Position numbers and translations under genes: made by a program. A stretch of 64,000 nucleotides of DNA. Source: an uncultured Christensenella sp. (GTDB lineage: Bacteria; Bacillota; Clostridia; Christensenellales; UBA3700). The notes beneath the pieces are model-generated. The model did no database searches. It had not been told where the DNA came from and was given only the letters and a program-made list of their open reading frames with translations. The DNA lies in contig CAJUBA010000001.1 of NCBI GenBank assembly GCA_910584635.1, forward strand, positions 1 through 64,000, written 5' to 3'. This document shows positions 52,401 through 61,733 of this stretch, piece after piece (the first letter of the stretch is position 1; every line of letters begins with the position of its first letter).

Positions 52401-53579
52401 ATGATAAAAAAATTTAAGTTGCCGAGCGGAATACAGGACCATTTGCCACTCGACTGTTATTCAAGAAGAATAGTCGAAGGCAAGTTGATAGAGTGTTTCA
52501 AATATTACGGTTTTAATGAAATAGAAACTCCCGTATTGGAAAGATACGAACTTTTTGACAGCGGCGTGGGAAAAGTTGAGTTGAGTAAACTTTTCAAGGT
52601 TACGGACGTTGACGGAGATTTGCTTATACTGCGTCCCGATATTACTATGCCTATATCGCGTATCGTATGCACCAAACTTTCGCAGGGCAGTCATAAACTC
52701 TGTTATCTAGGCAAATCGTTCAGCGCGTTGGAAAACGAAGGTAAATTGAGAGAGTTTACCCAAGCGGGCGTGGAAATAATGGGCGCGCAAGGCGAAAACG
52801 TGGATATAGAAGTCGTTATGCTCGCAATTAAAAGCCTGATAGCGGTCGGACTTGAAGATTTCCAAATTGAGTTGGGACACGTAGGATTTTTCAAAGGACT
52901 TTTAGACGCGTTTGACGTATGCGAAGAGGATAGGGAAGTTTTGATAAATTCCATTGAATCCAAAAACGGTATAAAACTTTACAATCTCTCTTGCGAGCCG
53001 GATAAACATCTTCTCGACGCTCTTTCCGGACTTCCCATGCTTTTCGGCGGAGTCGATGTCTTGGAAGACGCGGAAAAAATGTGTCGCAACAAAGAGATGA
53101 AAAAAGCGGTAGCCGAACTCAAAGCAGTATATGAAGGCGTCAAAAGACTGGGATACGAAAAATATGTTTGTTTCGATATGAGCAGCGTTGGCAAAATGAA
53201 ATATTATTCGGGCATGGTAATAAGAGGTATAAACAAAAATCTCGGCAGACCTATACTTTCCGGCGGAAGATACGATAGACTTTGCGACGCGTTCGGTCAG
53301 CATATTCCCGCGGTTGGATTTGCGATAGGAGTAGGATATCTAGTAAGAGCGTTGGATAATCAAAGCAAACTTACAAAAATGCCAGAAGTAGACGTCGTCG
53401 TAGGTTATGAACCCGCGTATATGAGCGTTGCAGAATCAAAGGTGGATAAATTGAGAAAGAGCGGAGTCAATGCGATTTGCTCTTTTGCGACTGATAAAAA
53501 ACAGTTGAAAACCAACAAACAGTCTCTCGGCGCAAAGTTAGCCGTATTTGTCGGAAAAGACGGAGAAGAGGAGATTTGA
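52401..53579 (+). CDS. hisZ: ATP phosphoribosyltransferase regulatory subunit
   Basis: HisRS-like paralogue that pairs with short HisG. It has 392 residues. FKLPSGIQDHLPLDCYSRR, ILRPDITMPISRIV and KMKYYSGMVIRG, SGGRYDRLCDAFG correspond to the class-II synthetase motifs. The C-terminal anticodon-type domain is lost or reduced. It begins the operon with hisG downstream. Confidence 0.93.
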   Translation: MIKKFKLPSGIQDHLPLDCYSRRIVEGKLIECFKYYGFNEIETPVLERYELFDSGVGKVELSKLFKVTDVDGDLLILRPDITMPISRIVCTKLSQGSHKLCYLGKSFSALENEGKLREFTQAGVEIMGAQGENVDIEVVMLAIKSLIAVGLEDFQIELGHVGFFKGLLDAFDVCEEDREVLINSIESKNGIKLYNLSCEPDKHLLDALSGLPMLFGGVDVLEDAEKMCRNKEMKKAVAELKAVYEGVKRLGYEKYVCFDMSSVGKMKYYSGMVIRGINKNLGRPILSGGRYDRLCDAFGQHIPAVGFAIGVGYLVRALDNQSKLTKMPEVDVVVGYEPAYMSVAESKVDKLRKSGVNAICSFATDKKQLKTNKQSLGAKLAVFVGKDGEEEI

Positions 53580-53580
53580 C

Positions 53581-54222
53581 ATGAGTGAAAAAATCGTATT
53601 TGCTTTGGCAAAAGGACGTCTTGCCGAAAAATCGGTAGAGATTTTGGAAAAGTGCGGAATAGATTGCAGATGTATTTTAGAGCCGTCTAGAAAACTCGTA
53701 ATGAGCGACGTAAGCGGTAAGTTTGAATTTATTTTCGTCAAACCCAGCGACGTGCCTATTTACGTCGAACACGGAGTAGCCGACATAGGCGTAGTGGGAA
53801 AAGATACTTTGCTTGAAGAAGGCAGGGACGTATACGAACTTATCGATTTGGGCTTTGCAAAGTGCAGACTTTGTCTTGCGGGATACAAAAATACCGATTT
53901 GACCAATTACAGAAATTCGCTCAAAGTCGCTACGAAATACGTCAACGTCGCAAAAGATTATTTTGACGGCAGAGGTCAGAACGTGGAAATCGTACCGTTG
54001 CACGGTTCGATAGAACTCGGACCTATCGTCGGTTTGAGCGATATAATATTGGATATTGTTGAGAGCGGTAAAACTTTGCAGGAAAACGATCTTTGCGTGC
54101 TTGAAGAAATAGTAAACTGCTCGGCAAGACTTATCGTCAACAAGGTAAGTTTGAAGACAAAGGCGGAGGATATAAAACCGCTTGTTGGCAAAATAGACGA
54201 AATAATAAAATCGCAGAATTAA
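53581..54222 (+). CDS. hisG: ATP phosphoribosyltransferase, short form
   Basis: First step of histidine synthesis. It has 213 residues from ATG 53581 behind GAGGAG. ALAKGRLAEKSVEIL, DIGVVGKDTLLEE and the PRPP loop ILDIVESGKTL are present. The short form needs HisZ, which precedes it directly. Confidence 0.96.
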   Translation: MSEKIVFALAKGRLAEKSVEILEKCGIDCRCILEPSRKLVMSDVSGKFEFIFVKPSDVPIYVEHGVADIGVVGKDTLLEEGRDVYELIDLGFAKCRLCLAGYKNTDLTNYRNSLKVATKYVNVAKDYFDGRGQNVEIVPLHGSIELGPIVGLSDIILDIVESGKTLQENDLCVLEEIVNCSARLIVNKVSLKTKAEDIKPLVGKIDEIIKSQN

Positions 54223-54249
54223 ACAATTGGATTGAAAATAGAGGTTAAT

Positions 54250-55557
54250 ATGTCGGTACCTATACTGAAATACGGAATAGACGATACAAGCAGAGTTTTC
54301 GGAAGGACTCAACTTGGCAACAGCGAGTACATATCTGCCGTCAACGAGATAATAGAAAACGTAAAAAACAGAAAAGACGAGGCGCTTTTCGAGTACGCTT
54401 TGAAATTTGACAGACAGAAAATAGATAAAGATAATGTGCTTGTAAGCGATAGCGAGATTGAAGAGGCTTACTCAAAAGTCGATAAGGCTTTGGTAGAAAG
54501 CATACGCAAAGCAAAGGCAGGCATTCTCGATTATCATTCCCGTCAAAAAGTTAAATTTTCTAACGAATTTTTCAAGTCGGGAGCAAGCGGCGAGAGTACG
54601 CTGGGCTGGATATACCGACCGTTGGCAAGAGTAGGGCTTTACGTGCCGGGCGGAAAAGCAAGTTATCCTTCAACCGTGCTTATGACGGCTTTGCCGGCGA
54701 TAGCGGCGGGAGTAGACGAAGTGATAGTCGCTACGCCGAATATAAATAATCCCGCGATTTTGGTGGCGTGCAAGGAATGCGGAATAAAAAAGATTTATAA
54801 GATAGGCGGAGCGCAGGCAGTCGCGGCTATGGCTTACGGTACGCAGTCCGTGCCGAGAGTAGATTTGATAGCGGGACCTGGCAACGTATTTGTTACGTTG
54901 GCAAAAAAGCAAGTTTTCGGACACGTGGCTATTGATATGATAGCGGGACCGAGCGAGATATTGATAATCGCAGACGAAAGCGCAGACGCCAAATTGCTTG
55001 CTAGCGATTTGTTATCTCAGGCGGAACACGACGAGCAAGCGGCGAGCATACTAGTAACAATAAGCGAAGATTTGGCAAAGAAGGTTCAGAAGGAACTCGA
55101 TAGGCAGACGGCTTTGTTAGAGCGAAAAGATATTATTTCCAAATCGTTGGAAACAAACGGAGCGATAATAGTAGCCAAAGATATAGAAGAGGCGATAATG
55201 ATAGCGGACGAAGTCGCGCCTGAACATTTGGAAGTATGTACTGAAAACGCCGGAGAAGTCGCAATGAAACTTTCCAACGCGGGAGCCATATTCGTAGGCA
55301 ATTTTTCTCCCGAACCGTTGGGAGATTATTTTGCAGGACCTTCGCACGTCTTGCCTACAAGCGGAAGCGCGCGCTATTCGTCGGTGCTTTCGGTTGATAC
55401 TTTTATGAAAAAAATCAGTTATATCGAGTACGCGAAGCAAGATTTGCTTTCCTGCGCCGACGATATAATTGCGATAGCCGAGAGCGAAGGTTTCGGCGCG
55501 CACGCAAACACGATAAAATTGAGAAAAGCCGAATACGGCGACAAGGAGAAAATATGA
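54250..55557 (+). CDS. hisD: Histidinol dehydrogenase
   Basis: Last two oxidations, histidinol to histidine; zinc enzyme. It has 435 residues from ATG 54250, with AGAGGT before it. GLYVPGGKASYPSTVLMTA, IAGPGNVFVTLAKK, DLLSQAEHDEQAASI and the C-terminal GPSHVLPTSGSAR are conserved. It overlaps hisB by four bases. Confidence 0.97.
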   Translation: MSVPILKYGIDDTSRVFGRTQLGNSEYISAVNEIIENVKNRKDEALFEYALKFDRQKIDKDNVLVSDSEIEEAYSKVDKALVESIRKAKAGILDYHSRQKVKFSNEFFKSGASGESTLGWIYRPLARVGLYVPGGKASYPSTVLMTALPAIAAGVDEVIVATPNINNPAILVACKECGIKKIYKIGGAQAVAAMAYGTQSVPRVDLIAGPGNVFVTLAKKQVFGHVAIDMIAGPSEILIIADESADAKLLASDLLSQAEHDEQAASILVTISEDLAKKVQKELDRQTALLERKDIISKSLETNGAIIVAKDIEEAIMIADEVAPEHLEVCTENAGEVAMKLSNAGAIFVGNFSPEPLGDYFAGPSHVLPTSGSARYSSVLSVDTFMKKISYIEYAKQDLLSCADDIIAIAESEGFGAHANTIKLRKAEYGDKEKI

Positions 55558-56135
55558 GAAAGGCAGAAATAGTCAGAGACACTAAGGAAACAAAAATCAG
55601 ACTTGCGCTCAATCTTGACGGAGAGGGAAGTTACAAGGCAGATACGGGCATAGGTTTTTTCGACCACATGATGACGCTTTTCGCTTGTCATTCGGGTTTT
55701 GATTTTACAGTTCGCTGCGAGGGCGACACAAGGGTAGACGGACACCATTCTGTGGAAGATATAGGAATTGTGCTTGGCAAAGCGTTGGTTCAGGCGCTAG
55801 GCGATAAAGTAGGTATCAAAAGATACGCGTCCGTTACTATTCCCATGGACGAAAGTCTTGCCACCGTTACCGTCGACGTCAGCGGAAGACCTTTTCTCGT
55901 ATTCAACGCGGACGGCATGAGCGGTAAAGTCGGGGATTTCGATATAGAACTTGTCGAAGAATTTTTCCGCGCAGTCGCAAATTACGGCGGACTTACTTTG
56001 CATATAAATTTGCATTACGGCAGCAATTCTCATCATAAGATAGAGGCTATTTTCAAGGCTTTCGCAAGAGCGTTGAGCGAAGCGGTAAAGGTAGTAGGGA
56101 ATACTCTTCCCTCGTCAAAGGGCGTGCTTGAATGA
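55554..56135 (+). CDS. hisB: Imidazoleglycerol-phosphate dehydratase
   Basis: Manganese-dependent dehydratase, monofunctional (193 residues, no phosphatase domain). DGHHSVEDIGIVLG (about 62-75) and GSNSHHKIEAIFKAFAR (about 159-175) are the metal-binding repeats. ATGA overlaps both neighbours. Confidence 0.97.
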   Translation: MRKAEIVRDTKETKIRLALNLDGEGSYKADTGIGFFDHMMTLFACHSGFDFTVRCEGDTRVDGHHSVEDIGIVLGKALVQALGDKVGIKRYASVTIPMDESLATVTVDVSGRPFLVFNADGMSGKVGDFDIELVEEFFRAVANYGGLTLHINLHYGSNSHHKIEAIFKAFARALSEAVKVVGNTLPSSKGVLE

Positions 56136-56731
56136 TAGCGATAGTGGATTACGGTATGGGAAATCTCAGAAGCGTGCAGAAGGCTTTCGAGTTTTTGGGA
56201 CATACGGCGAAGATAACGGATAGAGCGACGGATCTGAAAGACGCCAAGCGAATAGTTTTGCCGGGCGTCGGCGCTTTTAATGACGCTATCGACGCGCTGA
56301 AAAAAAGCGGCGTGGAAAAAGTAATGAAGGACGAGATAAAAAAGGGCAAGCCTTTTTTGGGGATATGTCTGGGTATGCAAATGCTTTTTGACGTAAGTTA
56401 CGAAGACGGAATCCATCAAGGATTGGGACTTGTGTCGGGCGAGGTAAAGAGATTCGAAACCTCTCTTAAAGTACCGCATATCGGTTGGAACAAACTCAAT
56501 ATCAAAAAGAAGACTCCGCTGTTTGAGGGTATCGACGATTTGAATTTCTATTTCGTACACTCCTACCACGCAAGCGGTTGCAGAGTTGAAGATATCGAAA
56601 CAACTTGCGATTACGCGTATGAGTTTACCGCGTCGGTGAACAAAGACAACGTATGGGGAGTGCAGTTCCACCCTGAAAAGAGCGGAGATACGGGACTGAA
56701 ACTGCTCGCCAATTTCGCAAAAATCAACTGA
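56132..56731 (+). CDS. hisH: Imidazole glycerol phosphate synthase glutaminase subunit
   Basis: Glutamine amidotransferase delivering ammonia to HisF. It has 199 residues. IVDYGMGNLRSV, LPGVGAFNDAI, FLGICLGMQMLF (nucleophile Cys), and WGVQFHPEKSG (His/Glu) form the triad. Confidence 0.97.
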   Translation: MIAIVDYGMGNLRSVQKAFEFLGHTAKITDRATDLKDAKRIVLPGVGAFNDAIDALKKSGVEKVMKDEIKKGKPFLGICLGMQMLFDVSYEDGIHQGLGLVSGEVKRFETSLKVPHIGWNKLNIKKKTPLFEGIDDLNFYFVHSYHASGCRVEDIETTCDYAYEFTASVNKDNVWGVQFHPEKSGDTGLKLLANFAKIN

Positions 56732-56778
56732 CGTAATTTGTCGGTTTAACTTAAAACAGTAAAAAGGAAACAAACGTT

Positions 56779-57498
56779 ATGATACTTTTTCCCGCGGTAG
56801 ACGTGTTGGACAACAGAGCGGTAAGACTTCTGTACGGAAAGCGCGACAGCGTTACAGATTACGGAGCGCCGGCAGAAATGGCGGCGAAATGGCAGTCTAT
56901 GGGAGCCGAATATCTTCACGTCGTGGATTTGAACGGCGCTTTCGACGATTCGCAGGTCAACAAAAAGACTCTTATTGAGTTGATAAAAAGCGTTTCCATA
57001 CCCGTTCAGATAGGCGGGGGGATAAAGACTTTGGACAAGATAAAGTTTTATCTCGAAGAAGTCGGAGCGAGCAGAGTTATCGTAGGAACAGCCTGTGTAA
57101 CCAATCCTGCGCTTATGGACGACGCTTGTTCAAAGTACGGCAAAAAGATAGCCTGCGGAATAGACGCGAAAGACGGCTACGTCGCTATAAAAGGTTGGGT
57201 AGAGAAGAGTCTGCTTAAACCTTTGGAAGTCGCTTTGGATATGAAATCGAGAGGAGCGGATACCGTTATTTATACGGATATTAACCGCGACGGCGCTTTG
57301 TGCGGAGTCAACGTTCAAGCGACGGCGGAACTAGCCAATCAAAGCGGAATGAATATTATCGCAAGCGGCGGAATGGCAACGCTTGAGGACGTAAAAGCGG
57401 TAAAAGAAAAAGGCATATACGGGGCGATACTCGGAAAATCTATTTACAGCGGGACGATAGATTTTAAGCAAGCGCTGAAAATTAGCGGAGCGAAATAG
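56779..57498 (+). CDS. hisA: ProFAR isomerase
   Basis: Converts ProFAR to PRFAR. TIM barrel of 239 residues. ILFPAVDVLDNRAVRL with Asp near the N-terminus, GGGIKTLDKIKFYL, and YTDINRDGALCG carry the paired catalytic aspartates and phosphate sites. AAAAGGA precedes ATG; hisF follows with 2 nt spacing. Confidence 0.96.
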   Translation: MILFPAVDVLDNRAVRLLYGKRDSVTDYGAPAEMAAKWQSMGAEYLHVVDLNGAFDDSQVNKKTLIELIKSVSIPVQIGGGIKTLDKIKFYLEEVGASRVIVGTACVTNPALMDDACSKYGKKIACGIDAKDGYVAIKGWVEKSLLKPLEVALDMKSRGADTVIYTDINRDGALCGVNVQATAELANQSGMNIIASGGMATLEDVKAVKEKGIYGAILGKSIYSGTIDFKQALKISGAK

Positions 57499-57500
57499 AT

Positions 57501-58262
57501 ATGTTAAACAAAAGAATAATTCCATGTCTTGACATCAACAAAGGCAGAGTAGTCAAGGGAGTGAATTTTGTAAACTTGATAGACGCGGGAGATCCGGTCG
57601 AGGTCGCAAAAGCCTACAACGCTATGCGCGCCGACGAAATCGTATTTCTCGATATTACCGCTACGCACGAAGCGAGAGCGACTTTGTACGACGTAATAGC
57701 GAGGGCGGCGGAACAGGTGTTTATTCCTCTTACGGTAGGCGGCGGAATTTCCAGCGTGGAGCAGTTTAGAACTCTGCTTAATCTAGGCGCGGATAAGATA
57801 AGTATCAATTCGTCGGCAGTACGAAATCCCGACTTAATTACGGACGCGGCTTTGAAATTTGGCAGACAGTGCGTAGTAGTAGCCATAGACGCTAAACGCA
57901 ATGAAAAGGGAAGTTTTGACGTTTATCTTAACGGCGGCAGAATAAATACGGAAATCGACGCGATAGATTGGGCGTTAGAGGCTGAAAAGAAAGGCGCGGG
58001 CGAAATTTTGCTTACTTCAATGGATTGCGACGGAACTAAATCGGGATATGATTTAGAACTTACTAAACGCGTATGCCAAGCCGTAAATATCCCGGTAATA
58101 GCAAGCGGCGGCGCGGGTAAAGTCGAGCATTTCAAAGACGTGTTGGACGACGGCGTTGGAGCGGACGCGGCATTGGCGGCATCGCTCTTCCATTTCAAAG
58201 AGTTGGAGATAAAGAATCTGAAAGAGTATTTGCGAAACCAAGGTATTTCGGTAAGATTGTAA
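57501..58262 (+). CDS. hisF: Imidazole glycerol phosphate synthase cyclase subunit
   Basis: TIM-barrel partner of HisH, 253 residues. IIPCLDINKGRVVKGVNF, LTVGGGISSVEQF, SINSSAVRNPDLI, LLTSMDCDGTKSGYDLE and IASGGAGKVEHF are the conserved catalytic and phosphate-binding loops. Confidence 0.97.
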   Translation: MLNKRIIPCLDINKGRVVKGVNFVNLIDAGDPVEVAKAYNAMRADEIVFLDITATHEARATLYDVIARAAEQVFIPLTVGGGISSVEQFRTLLNLGADKISINSSAVRNPDLITDAALKFGRQCVVVAIDAKRNEKGSFDVYLNGGRINTEIDAIDWALEAEKKGAGEILLTSMDCDGTKSGYDLELTKRVCQAVNIPVIASGGAGKVEHFKDVLDDGVGADAALAASLFHFKELEIKNLKEYLRNQGISVRL

Positions 58263-58298
58263 AATATAGATAAGACATAAAATAGGTAGGAAAAGATT

Positions 58299-58985
58299 AT
58301 GCAAGACATACAGTTCAAATTTGACGGCAACGGACTTATCTGCGCGATAGCGCAGGATGTCTATACGGGCGAAACGCTTATGCAAGCGTATATGAATCAA
58401 GAGGCGATAGACAAGACGTTGGAGAGCGGTTACGCGCATTATTACAGCCGTTCGAGAAAATGTCTATGGAAGAAAGGCGAAACGTCGGGGCATTTGCAAA
58501 AAGTAAAAAAGATACTTTGCGACTGCGATTGCGACTGTTTGCTTTTGCTTATAGAACAGGTCGGCGCGGCTTGTCATACGGGAAATAGAAGTTGTTTTTA
58601 CCGTACGCTTAAAGAGTTTGAATTCGTACCCGATTATAAAGTTGTGTTTGAGGATGTAAACACAATAAAAGAAAGAAAGTCAACGCCTGTGGAAGGCTCG
58701 TATACGAACTATCTTTTCGATAAAGGCGTTGAAAAAATTTGTAAGAAAGTAGGCGAGGAAGCGAGCGAAACGATTATAGCCGCCATCGCCGGCAAGAAAG
58801 GCGAACTCGTAGGAGAGTTGTCGGATTTGCTTTATCACTGTTTAGTGCTTGCCGAAGCAAGCGGAATATCCGTTCAGGACGTCTTTCAAGAAGTAATGGC
58901 GAGAAAGGGCAAAGCGCCCAATCCCAAGTACGGCGAAGACAAGATACTTTCCAACGCCGATAAGATTAAGCAAGACAACAACTGA
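58299..58985 (+). CDS. hisIE: Bifunctional phosphoribosyl-AMP cyclohydrolase / -ATP pyrophosphatase
   Basis: Two steps fused, 228 residues. N-terminal HisI (about 1-115): MQAYMNQEAID, SRSRKCLWKKGETSGH and the metal cysteines of LCDCDCDCLL and GAACHTGNRSC. C-terminal HisE (about 130-215): KVGEEASETIIAAIAGK and ELSDLLYHCLVL. It closes the operon. hisC and a histidinol-phosphatase gene are not in this cluster. Confidence 0.95.
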   Translation: MQDIQFKFDGNGLICAIAQDVYTGETLMQAYMNQEAIDKTLESGYAHYYSRSRKCLWKKGETSGHLQKVKKILCDCDCDCLLLLIEQVGAACHTGNRSCFYRTLKEFEFVPDYKVVFEDVNTIKERKSTPVEGSYTNYLFDKGVEKICKKVGEEASETIIAAIAGKKGELVGELSDLLYHCLVLAEASGISVQDVFQEVMARKGKAPNPKYGEDKILSNADKIKQDNN

Positions 58986-59009
58986 GAAAAATAACCGCAA
59001 AGCGGTAGC

Positions 59010-59035
59010 AAAAAGAGAGCGGTCGCTCTCTTTTT
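59010..59035 (+). terminator. his operon terminator
   Basis: AAAAAGAGAGC (59010-59020), loop GGTC, GCTCTCTTTTT (59025-59035): a perfect 11-bp stem with T tract. Confidence 0.9.
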
Positions 59036-59062
59036 CGGTTTTATCGGAAATAGTTTAATTAG

Positions 59063-59091
59063 TTGCAATCTTTATATTTATATGATAAAAT
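59063..59091 (+). promoter_or_regulatory. Promoter of aldolase-like gene
   Basis: TTGCAA (59063-59068), 17 bp, TAAAAT (59086-59091), about 60 nt before ATG. Confidence 0.7.
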
Positions 59092-59154
59092 ATATAAAAT
59101 TATAATATAAGAGTTTGTCGGCAACGTATTGTCGCTAAACCAAAGGAAGTTTTT

Positions 59155-60126
59155 ATGGCAAAGAGAACGTTATTATCATTTTCTCCGCAAATCAAAGTTA
59201 TCGACGCTACGCTAAGAGACGGCGGGCTTGTCAACAATTTCTATTTCGAAGATGATTTCGTAAAGAAACTATATCAAATGAATTTGCAAGCGGGTGTTGA
59301 TTATATGGAATTCGGCTACAAGGCTTCCAAAGAAATTTTCGACAAGAACAAGTTCGGAAAATGGAAGTTCTGCGACGAAAAGGATATAAGAGACATTGTA
59401 GGCGACAACAATACGAATCTTAAAATTGCGGTTATGGCTGACGTGGGCAGAACTGATATTGAAAAAGATATTATTCCTAAAGACGAAAGCGTAATCGATA
59501 TGGTGAGAGTTGCAAGTTATATCAATACCATTCCCGCCGCTATAGATATGGTGGAGGATTGCGCTAAAAAGGGGTATGAGACGGCTGTAAATATAATGGC
59601 TATTTCTCACGCCAACGACAGCGACCTTGAAGAAGCGCTCGAACTTATAGGTAATTCGTCGGCTAACGGTGTATACCTTGTCGACAGTTACGGTTCGCTT
59701 TATCCCGAACAGATAAGAAGACTTTCGGATAAGTATTTGAATATGGCGACAAAATACAACAAATTCGTAGGTATTCACGCGCATAATAATCAACAACTTG
59801 CTTTTGCCAACACTATCGACGCAGTCGCTTGCGGAGTAAATTATCTAGACGCGACTGTAAATTCTCTCGGAAGAGGAGCGGGTAACTGTCCTCTCGAACT
59901 TTTACTCGGCTTTTTGAAAAATCCGAAATACAAACTTCACGCCGTGCTGAAATTTATCGAAGAAGAGATGCTTAAACTTAAAGAAAGCGGTCTTGTTTGG
60001 GGATACGATATACCGTACCTTATAACGGGAGTTCTTGACAGACATCCTTCCGGAGCAATAGACTGTATCAAAAAAGAACGTAAAGATTACGCTAATATAT
60101 ATCTTGAACTTATGGGACTTGAATAA
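59155..60126 (+). CDS. DRE-TIM aldolase-like (HMGL/DmpG superfamily) enzyme
   Basis: 323 residues, TIM barrel of the HMGL-like family. VIDATLRDGGLVNNF (about 15-29) contains the catalytic RD and metal Asp; VGIHAHNNQQLAFAN (about 201-215) carries the HxH metal ligands. GRGAGNCPLELLLG is the C-terminal GxGxGN motif. The whole most resembles 4-hydroxy-2-oxovalerate aldolase (DmpG) or isopropylmalate-synthase-like enzymes, but it lacks their regulatory domain and partner dehydrogenase. The substrate is not known. It lies between the his and ilv genes as a single gene with its own promoter and terminator. Confidence 0.8.
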   Translation: MAKRTLLSFSPQIKVIDATLRDGGLVNNFYFEDDFVKKLYQMNLQAGVDYMEFGYKASKEIFDKNKFGKWKFCDEKDIRDIVGDNNTNLKIAVMADVGRTDIEKDIIPKDESVIDMVRVASYINTIPAAIDMVEDCAKKGYETAVNIMAISHANDSDLEEALELIGNSSANGVYLVDSYGSLYPEQIRRLSDKYLNMATKYNKFVGIHAHNNQQLAFANTIDAVACGVNYLDATVNSLGRGAGNCPLELLLGFLKNPKYKLHAVLKFIEEEMLKLKESGLVWGYDIPYLITGVLDRHPSGAIDCIKKERKDYANIYLELMGLE

Positions 60127-60150
60127 GTTTTCATTAAAAAGGATAATCGC

Positions 60151-60182
60151 AAAATCTTCCCGCTTTTTCGGGAAGATTTTTT
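60151..60182 (+). terminator. Terminator of aldolase-like gene
   Basis: AAAATCTTCCCG (60151-60162), loop, CGGGAAGATTTT (60169-60180), TT. A perfect 12-bp stem. Confidence 0.9.
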
Positions 60183-60261
60183 GTTATTTTTATTGCGGCT
60201 ATATCATTTGTAAGATAGATGTAAATTTTATTTTATGTTAAATATATATAGAATGAAACTA

Positions 60262-60291
60262 TTGATTTTCAGTAAACTTTTGAGTTATAAT
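60262..60291 (+). promoter_or_regulatory. Promoter of third LRR lipoprotein gene
   Basis: TTGATT (60262-60267), 18 bp, TATAAT (60286-60291), about 70 nt before ATG. Confidence 0.7.
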
Positions 60292-60364
60292 AGAATAAAT
60301 TAGAATTTGTAAACAATGTTATTAAATTTAACATATTTATAAATTGGTTTAGGCGGTAGGCTTT

Positions 60365-61645
60365 ATGAAAAAGAAAATGTTTTTATTTGTCTTTGTTTTG
60401 ACGTGCGTTTGCTTGCTCTTTGCGTTTGCTGCGTGTAAAGACGTAGATGACGCTCCAAGCGGAGACATATCGGGCAGCGGAGATACATCCGGCGAATCCG
60501 AAGGCGGAGGTATCCATATATATCCCACAGGATGGATGAAAGACAGCGAATACCATTGGCGTTTGGAGCAGTATACCGGTATAGAAATCGATAGAGATAA
60601 GCACAACTGTGATGACTACGGGGTGTGCGAAGTTTGCAAATATGACACTTCAAACGGTTTTTCATTTGAAAAATATACTGACGCCGACGGCGAGGCGTAT
60701 AGCGTAGTAGGAGTTAGAGTACTTTCGAAAAAAATGGTAATTCCGTCTACTTTCAAAGGCATACCCGTAAAGACAATTACCGGTGGACCCAACACCTTTA
60801 TAGTCGGTCGAAATTATATTAAAAGTATAGTAATTCCGAATAGCATAACTGATATAAGACACTATGCTTTTGAAGACTGTATAGTTTTGAAAAACGTAAC
60901 TTTTGAAGAGGGAAGTCAATTAAAGGCTATAGAAGAAGGCGCATTTATGCATTGTTCAAGTTTGGAAAGTATAAATATTCCCAAATCGGTTACAAGAGTT
61001 GGCAGTTTTGCGTTTGAATCTTGTTCCAGTTTGTCAAGAGTAGTTTTCGAAGAAGACAGCAATCTTAATACTGTAGGATTTAACACTTTTAGTAATTGCA
61101 GTAATTTATTAAGCGTAGAATTCGGTAAAAATTCTAAGTTGGAAACTCTAGGACAAGACGCTTTTAAAGATGCTGTCAAATTGAAATATATAGAAATGCC
61201 CGATTCGATAATAAAAGTTGATAAAAGGGCTTTTTCAGGATGCGACAGTTTGGAGTACAATGAGTATAATAACGGTTTGTACTTAGGAAATGAAGAAAAT
61301 CCTTACGCGCTTTTTGTTAAGGCAAAAAACAAAGAAATAACGTCGTGTAGCGTCAATGAAAACACCAAGGCTATTAGCGCTCTCGCGTTTATGTTTTGCG
61401 AAAATTTGAGTTCCGTAAATTTGCCGACAGGGCTGAAAGGAATAGGAGAGCAAGCCTTCTCGTATTGCGAAAATTTAGATATATTGGAAATACCTAGCAG
61501 CGTGGCGTTTGTCGGAGATTACGCGTTTTCAGATATGAGCGCCGTTCTGCTCTGCGGCGCGGAAAGTCAGCCTGAAGGATGGTCTGCTAAGTGGAACAAG
61601 TCGTCTGACGTATTGGTTCGTTGGGGCGTAAGCAACGTAGGTTAA
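60365..61645 (+). CDS. BspA-type LRR_5 lipoprotein, third
   Basis: 426 residues. Signal peptide with lipobox FAAC (Cys24). A Gly/Ser/Asp linker follows, then a reduced Cys/His segment (GWMKDSEYHWRLEQYTG, CEVCKYDTSNGFSFE) that parallels CDVCGYDVSNGFTYE of the 14628 gene. About nine LRR_5 repeats follow (IKSIVIPNSITDIRHYAFED, AFMHCSSLESINIPKSV, TFSNCSNLLSVEF, AFSYCENLDILEIPSSV). It ends CGAESQPEGW...VRWGVSNVG, a variant of the family end. It lacks the DGLxYxLKDG module of the other two. Ligand unknown. Confidence 0.85.
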   Translation: MKKKMFLFVFVLTCVCLLFAFAACKDVDDAPSGDISGSGDTSGESEGGGIHIYPTGWMKDSEYHWRLEQYTGIEIDRDKHNCDDYGVCEVCKYDTSNGFSFEKYTDADGEAYSVVGVRVLSKKMVIPSTFKGIPVKTITGGPNTFIVGRNYIKSIVIPNSITDIRHYAFEDCIVLKNVTFEEGSQLKAIEEGAFMHCSSLESINIPKSVTRVGSFAFESCSSLSRVVFEEDSNLNTVGFNTFSNCSNLLSVEFGKNSKLETLGQDAFKDAVKLKYIEMPDSIIKVDKRAFSGCDSLEYNEYNNGLYLGNEENPYALFVKAKNKEITSCSVNENTKAISALAFMFCENLSSVNLPTGLKGIGEQAFSYCENLDILEIPSSVAFVGDYAFSDMSAVLLCGAESQPEGWSAKWNKSSDVLVRWGVSNVG

Positions 61646-61733
61646 AAATAACTCGAGATGACACTAAGTACGCTTAAGCGGAATATATAAAAAAATTTAT
61701 TGTCGGCATCAGTAGAATAACAGACTAAAACCC

